Source of the DNA: Alphaproteobacteria bacterium
Lineage (GTDB): Bacteria > Pseudomonadota > Alphaproteobacteria > Micavibrionales > Micavibrionaceae
Reading direction: 5' to 3'
Assembly (NCBI GenBank): GCA_023140905.1
Contig: JAGLKS010000266.1
Span: 1-9,014 of the forward strand
Length of the DNA: 9,014 bases
Within the stretch, counting starts at the first letter, position 1, and each line of letters opens with the position of its first letter. Made by a program: the position numbers and the translations under genes. The notes under the pieces were generated by a model, which was not told the origin of the DNA, did no database searches, and worked only from the letters and a program-made list of their open reading frames with translations. Positions 5,205-9,014 of this stretch are shown one piece after another.

Positions 5205-8200
5205 CTACATTCCGTGCATAAGTGCCGCAGTATCTGCATCCGCTGTTTTACTTTTAAAGCCTTGTGCTTTACTAATCAGGCTAACAATCTGGATGTTCGC
5301 GACCTGAGACGCACGGAAGATTCGGCCAGTCATTTGCCCTGCAGGATCACCCATATGTTCATGGAACGTGCTAGCCGTTACGCCCATCCAACGCATAATG
5401 CTATTAGGAATCGTATCGACCAACTTAAAGCATGATAATCCAAGCATATAAATCATGATGACATAGATTATGCTATAGAATATCTCATCAACCGGACCAC
5501 GCATAAACGAAAACTGCTCCATATCAGTAAAACTCGAAAGAACCCCAGTATTCATATTATTAATTTCTGCCTCGATATCAAACCCGGATACATTCAAAAC
5601 AACGACGTGATATGTATCATGCAATATATTAACAATGGATGCGAACATGGAAATACTAAACACATATCCAAGAATAATCATAATTGGCCGTAAGAAGATT
5701 TCAAGCAGTAAGAAATACCCATTTGAAGCCCACGGTCCGGGCAACCCTTCGCCATCGATTTTAAGGTGAGCCAGCGCCCATAACGGCATGGCAAGAACAG
5801 CCTCAAAAATACTTTTAATCCAGCCGCTAAAGCCAAAGAAGAAATAAATAAATGGTAAAACCGGTAAAACATAATAAAGAACAAATCCAATACCCATACC
5901 AATCATACCAAAACGGAAAACAAACGCACTCCCGACCTTGGCAAGCCCGCCACCTGGGAAGTCACCCAGAATTTCACCAACACCTTGGCCGACAACACCA
6001 ATCCATAAATTACGCAAAGCCGCATCAACCATACTTTTGCCCAAACCACTGAGCAGTGCTAATGGATAAACTGATCGGTTTTCCAGAACATCAAAGACCC
6101 CTTGCGTTCCTAAAATCATATTGATTGTATCAATGATAACGTTCTTGCTCTTTCTGGTGAAAACTGTCTCTTGCACAGCCGAACCGTTCCAGAATTCAAA
6201 CACACTATACAAAAGCGCAGCAATATATTGGTCTCCGGGACGGGCCAGATCTGCCATTTTACCATTAGCCAAACGAGGATTAAACCGCTGGGTGTACGAG
6301 GAATTATCGTCTTGTTCAACATGCTGTTTGGCAATCTCTTCCATGACCATGGGATATTTAAACGGACGAGGTGGATTTTGAATTGCTGCAACATATAGAC
6401 CATTAAGCGCAGCCAGTTTATTGTACCATAACGGTGCTCCTGCCCAGCCACGCTCTTTAACAGTGTCGGGCATTACAAGCGTAGAAACATAATTCTTGTC
6501 ATTATAAGCCGTTTCCAGATTATCATGGATACTCTTCCCCGAACTACCATTTGAAATAGAATTCCAGGTTGCATTTTGATCGACCATAAACTTCCTATTA
6601 ATTGCATTCATAATTTCAATAGAAACCCTGGCATTTCTTGCCGTCAACCAGCTTGTCACATTTTCTCCCGGGTCCATGGCAAAATCAATTGTTTCAGTAA
6701 TACCGTTAAAACTGAAACGCTCGACACCCGGCGTATAAAAAAGTGCAGTCCCTAATGGATCATCAACACAACTTGGATCATGCCCATATGGTGAGATCGC
6801 ACTCAACATACAAAATGTTGTTTCATCAAACATATAATCATTGAATAAAAGATCATCAATATAACTCCAGTATAAGCCCTGAATGCCCACCTTTCCTACA
6901 GTCGGCGGTCCTATAACAAATGGATCAAGAGATGTTATTTCGAACTGGAGTTCTCCACAAACAGGCTTCACACTTCCCCATTCATCCTCATATATGCCCG
7001 GAGGATTATCAGGATCACCTTCCGTTCCCCCCGTCTTATTAAGATGCCCAAAACGAAGGACAACATCCTTATATCTTGAAAACTCTACAGCTTTAGCAAA
7101 TTCTACTATCTCATCCTTATAATATGGTAAATAATCATCTTCCGTCCCGCCCATCTTGTTATAAGTCGTTGTCGTTCCATCAAGCAGCGTCACTGTACTT
7201 ACGTTCGTTGTCGGAGGCCGGACGACATAAGGAATAACATTAATGCCATGGATAATTTTCTCAGCATACATACACATACGGACAACGTACAGATATTGCG
7301 CCAATGTTCCTAATTCTGGAATATTAGGCTTTGCCAACATACTTTGCCCTTTGCCAAAGAATGTATCAAAAGAATCACCAGCCTCACTAACGCCTCCTTC
7401 AATAAAAACCATCCATGCATTAGACGCAAAATTAGAACCAAACTTGGCAACCGAGAATGTAATAAGCTGAGCAACATTAATCCCGTTATTATTACCTGAA
7501 AATGTAATCGGAGCGAGCAAGGCAAAAAACACAATCCAGCGCGGAATAACCCATGCTCTGTTAAAACGTTGACCGAATGGTGTGCCGGTCGTAACAGTCT
7601 CACCAACAATTGCAACAATATAATAAAGCAATATGGCACCGGCTATATACCCGATCCCCAATGTATAAAACGCAAACATCTGATGTAGTGCTAGATGAAA
7701 AGACGCGGGATACGGGGATTCCTGAATAGGATTGCCGTCAATATCCGTACAAGTATCCCACGCCCCATCAGTAGCGCAAGACTCAAAGAAACCCGGATAG
7801 GGACTGACTTCGCCCGAATTCCGGGCAATCCCGAAAACAGAATCCAGAACGACAAAAGCGATATCCTGAGATGGGCCTGATGCTGTTTGTGAAAAGGCAA
7901 TCCAGGCATTTGATGATCCTGTAGTAGTAGTTCCGCCGCCGAAAAATGAGGAAATAATGCTATCAAGGCCACTGCCAAAACTGCTGAGAAACGACGTAAA
8001 TGCAAAAGCCGGAGCATAAAAGAAAACAGACGTACAAACCAATACAAGCTGCACGGCAAGTATTGTCAGCCCTATCAAGATGGTAAAATACAGGATAATC
8101 TGATCCAGATGTTTCCATGAAAAATTTAAATTTTTCCCTGCCGCAGCCACAACATGACGTATACCAAAACGCCCGGAATTTTGTCGGTTCAAATAGGAGT

Positions 8201-8348
8201 GTCCTGCCGGCAACAATCCCAAATTAAAATATACAACAGCCAAGATCCCTGCCAAAACTCCGAAACCAGAGCCAAACAAGTCCCTAATCCTCGGCCATAT
8301 TCCAGGGAGCACTGAATATTGTATAAATTTTGTTGTTGTCACAGCCAT
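5205..8348 (-). CDS. DotA/TraY family type IVB secretion membrane protein, full length (copy B)
   Basis: This 1047-residue membrane protein resembles DotA of Dot/Icm systems (about the same length in Legionella) and the shorter TraY of IncI plasmids. In those systems it is an inner-membrane component needed for the translocation channel. Hydrophobic segments lie at about residues 27-47, 84-112, 225-250, 265-284, 807-840, 845-862, 875-905 and 955-977, bracketing a long polar region (about 290-800), the terminal-membrane, central-periplasmic layout known for DotA. C-terminal signatures are P-L-W-A-L-A-H-L-K-I-D-G-E-G-L-P-G (855-871), N-G-Y-F-L-L-L-E-I-F-L-R-P (876-888) and C-F-K-L-V-D-T-I-P-N-S-I-M-R-W-M-G (973-989). 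All recur in the upstream paralog. Cysteines at 191, 200, 359, 464, 513 and 527 could form disulfides if exported. The ATG at 8348 follows an in-frame TAG at 8349-8351, so no earlier start exists; the ribosome site is weak. The call rests on motif recall and topology, not alignment. Confidence 0.82.
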   Translation of the reverse strand: MAVTTTKFIQYSVLPGIWPRIRDLFGSGFGVLAGILAVVYFNLGLLPAGHSYLNRQNSGRFGIRHVVAAAGKNLNFSWKHLDQIILYFTILIGLTILAVQLVLVCTSVFFYAPAFAFTSFLSSFGSGLDSIISSFFGGGTTTTGSSNAWIAFSQTASGPSQDIAFVVLDSVFGIARNSGEVSPYPGFFESCATDGAWDTCTDIDGNPIQESPYPASFHLALHQMFAFYTLGIGYIAGAILLYYIVAIVGETVTTGTPFGQRFNRAWVIPRWIVFFALLAPITFSGNNNGINVAQLITFSVAKFGSNFASNAWMVFIEGGVSEAGDSFDTFFGKGQSMLAKPNIPELGTLAQYLYVVRMCMYAEKIIHGINVIPYVVRPPTTNVSTVTLLDGTTTTYNKMGGTEDDYLPYYKDEIVEFAKAVEFSRYKDVVLRFGHLNKTGGTEGDPDNPPGIYEDEWGSVKPVCGELQFEITSLDPFVIGPPTVGKVGIQGLYWSYIDDLLFNDYMFDETTFCMLSAISPYGHDPSCVDDPLGTALFYTPGVERFSFNGITETIDFAMDPGENVTSWLTARNARVSIEIMNAINRKFMVDQNATWNSISNGSSGKSIHDNLETAYNDKNYVSTLVMPDTVKERGWAGAPLWYNKLAALNGLYVAAIQNPPRPFKYPMVMEEIAKQHVEQDDNSSYTQRFNPRLANGKMADLARPGDQYIAALLYSVFEFWNGSAVQETVFTRKSKNVIIDTINMILGTQGVFDVLENRSVYPLALLSGLGKSMVDAALRNLWIGVVGQGVGEILGDFPGGGLAKVGSAFVFRFGMIGMGIGFVLYYVLPVLPFIYFFFGFSGWIKSIFEAVLAMPLWALAHLKIDGEGLPGPWASNGYFLLLEIFLRPIMIILGYVFSISMFASIVNILHDTYHVVVLNVSGFDIEAEINNMNTGVLSSFTDMEQFSFMRGPVDEIFYSIIYVIMIYMLGLSCFKLVDTIPNSIMRWMGVTASTFHEHMGDPAGQMTGRIFRASQVANIQIVSLISKAQGFKSKTADADTAALMHGM

Positions 8349-8356
8349 CTATATTT

Positions 8357-8389
8357 TTACTCTAATTTAAAACCCTTACTCTAACTTAA
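8357..8389 (-). repeat. Two 14-bp direct repeats before DotA-like copy B
   Basis: On the minus strand TTAAGTTAGAGTAA (8376-8389) and TTAAATTAGAGTAA (8357-8370) differ at one base and are 19 bases apart. The nearer copy contains the only Shine-Dalgarno-like AGAG, 11 bases before the ATG at 8348. They may be a paired regulator site or a small duplication. Confidence 0.6.
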
Positions 8390-8401
8390 TGTTCTTTTAC
8401 T

Positions 8402-8413
8402 AGGGATATCCCT
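8402..8413. repeat. 12-bp palindrome in the spacer between DotA-like genes
   Basis: AGGGATATCCCT is a perfect palindrome in the 82-bp intergenic spacer. A minus-strand TTGGCA (8415-8420, 5 of 6 to the -35 consensus) lies just upstream, with no good -10 at proper spacing, so an internal promoter or operator is possible but unproven. No T-run follows it on the minus strand. Confidence 0.5.
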
Positions 8414-8430
8414 TTGCCAAACATTATTAT

Positions 8431-9014
8431 TTATTTACCTATTGCAGAACTTGAAAGACCTTGAAGGCCACCGCCTAATTTACCTAGAACTTGCTGAGAA
8501 CCAATTGATGCTCTGGATGTCAAGCCTTGCGCAGGATCTTCACGCTGATCACCAAATGAAGATACAGCTTGGCCCATCCATCTCAAAATATTATTTGGAA
8601 TTTGATCGATCAATTTAAAGCATGACATACCAATCATATACACAATAATTGTATAGATAACTGTAAAAAAGAACTGGTCAATTAATGAACGCATATACTC
8701 GCCGGAGAAACTTGCGTCCATAAGTTGTGATTTCATATCATATCCGCCGGCATTTTGAGCAATCAAATTGAATATACTATTCAATACATTAACCAGCGCT
8801 GCAAAAATTGAAATACTGGCCAACATGCCAAACACAATTAAAATCGGTCTCAAAAAGCCTTCAAAGATCAAGAAATATCCATTCATTGCGGCATTACCGG
8901 GCAGACCTTCTCCATCAATACGAATATGTGCAAGCGCCCATAACGGAGCCCCAATCATCGCTTCGAATAGCCCTTTGATCCATCCCCCTACAGCAAAGAA
9001 GAAATAGATAAACG
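8431..9014 (-). CDS. DotA/TraY family type IVB secretion membrane protein, C-terminal part (copy A)
   Basis: The open frame runs from the right edge to a TAA at 8431-8433, giving about 193 C-terminal residues; the start and most of the protein are outside. The visible part begins F-I-Y-F-F-F and carries P-L-W-A-L-A-H-I-R-I-D-G-E-G-L-P-G, N-G-Y-F-L-I-F-E-G-F-L-R-P and C-F-K-L-I-D-Q-I-P-N-N-I-L-R-W-M-G. By hand alignment 42 of its first 62 residues match copy B (residues 835-896). The tails after R-W-M-G differ: here Gln, Gly and Ser-rich, ending S-S-A-I-G-K. Two hydrophobic segments follow the conserved core (roughly visible residues 48-72 and 111-136). The ATG at 8958 is only an internal methionine, since the frame continues upstream. 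It lies 82 bases upstream of copy B in the same direction, so probably one transcription unit. Confidence 0.82.
   Translation of the reverse strand, partial: FIYFFFAVGGWIKGLFEAMIGAPLWALAHIRIDGEGLPGNAAMNGYFLIFEGFLRPILIVFGMLASISIFAALVNVLNSIFNLIAQNAGGYDMKSQLMDASFSGEYMRSLIDQFFFTVIYTIIVYMIGMSCFKLIDQIPNNILRWMGQAVSSFGDQREDPAQGLTSRASIGSQQVLGKLGGGLQGLSSSAIGK

Noticed and set aside
5193..5230. Possible bidirectional terminator between mlaC and the DotA-like gene
   Set aside because: Only the short palindrome TTGCGCAA is present; no T-run or real stem on either strand.
7921..7930. GTA triplet repeat that might be a phase-variation tract
   Set aside because: It is only about three units, encodes part of a Thr run, and unit changes would keep the frame.
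7691..8059. Minus-strand open frame of 122 codons and a neighbour at 7310-7639
   Set aside because: Same strand but a different frame within DotA-like copy B; the main frame has the membrane segments and continues without interruption.
5205..8348. Direct orthology to Legionella DotA on the basis of near-equal length
   Set aside because: Length alone is weak; the N-terminus lacks the cleavable signal I would expect and neighbours differ, so I kept only the family-level call.
8768..9007. Plus-strand open frame of 79 codons
   Set aside because: Antisense to the conserved core of DotA-like copy A, whose motifs match copy B.
1..9014. tRNA, rRNA, CRISPR arrays, insertion sequences or att sites
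   Set aside because: I saw no cloverleaf, spaced repeat array, transposase frame or terminal inverted repeats.

Overview
The window looks like chromosomal DNA of a moderately AT-rich Gram-negative bacterium, most likely an alphaproteobacterium. The cell has an LPS-bearing outer membrane (LptF, LptG), a phospholipid asymmetry system (MlaA, MlaC) and a PepA whose visible linker motif (DLVNEPPNALYP) has an alphaproteobacterial flavour. It also carries type IVB secretion (Dot/Icm, or IncI-like Tra) membrane proteins next to housekeeping envelope genes. The lineage is an inference; a Micavibrio-like or intracellular alphaproteobacterial group is possible but not shown by the sequence.

Layout, left to right. 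1-667 (-): 5' part of pepA (leucyl aminopeptidase, M17), cut by the window edge. 668-794: divergent promoter region with a good sigma70-type promoter for lptF and an overlapping candidate for pepA. 795-3220 (+): lptF and lptG, overlapping by one base (TAATG), the two membrane subunits of the LPS exporter. 3221-3509: gene-free and AT-rich, holding a palindrome, a larger imperfect dyad and a four-unit 8-bp tandem repeat. 3510-4343 (+): mlaA (VacJ lipoprotein). 4344-4529: spacer with a perfect 12-bp hairpin and a second, attenuator-like hairpin pair. 4530-5204 (+): mlaC, with a TTG start and a clear signal peptide. 5205-8348 (-): a 1047-residue DotA/TraY-family membrane protein whose stop codon directly abuts that of mlaC. 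8349-8430: an 82-bp spacer with direct repeats and a palindrome. 8431-9014 (-): the C-terminal part of a second, paralogous DotA/TraY protein running off the right edge.

Functionally the plus-strand genes form an outer-membrane lipid block: LptFG extract LPS from the inner membrane, while MlaA (outer membrane) and MlaC (periplasm) handle mislocalised phospholipid. The minus-strand genes look like the downstream end of a type IVB secretion or conjugation locus entering from the right. The most notable feature is the tandem pair of DotA/TraY paralogs, strongly conserved in their C-terminal membrane core and divergent in their tails. The usual neighbours lptD (after lptG) and mlaFED (with mlaC) are absent from the window.
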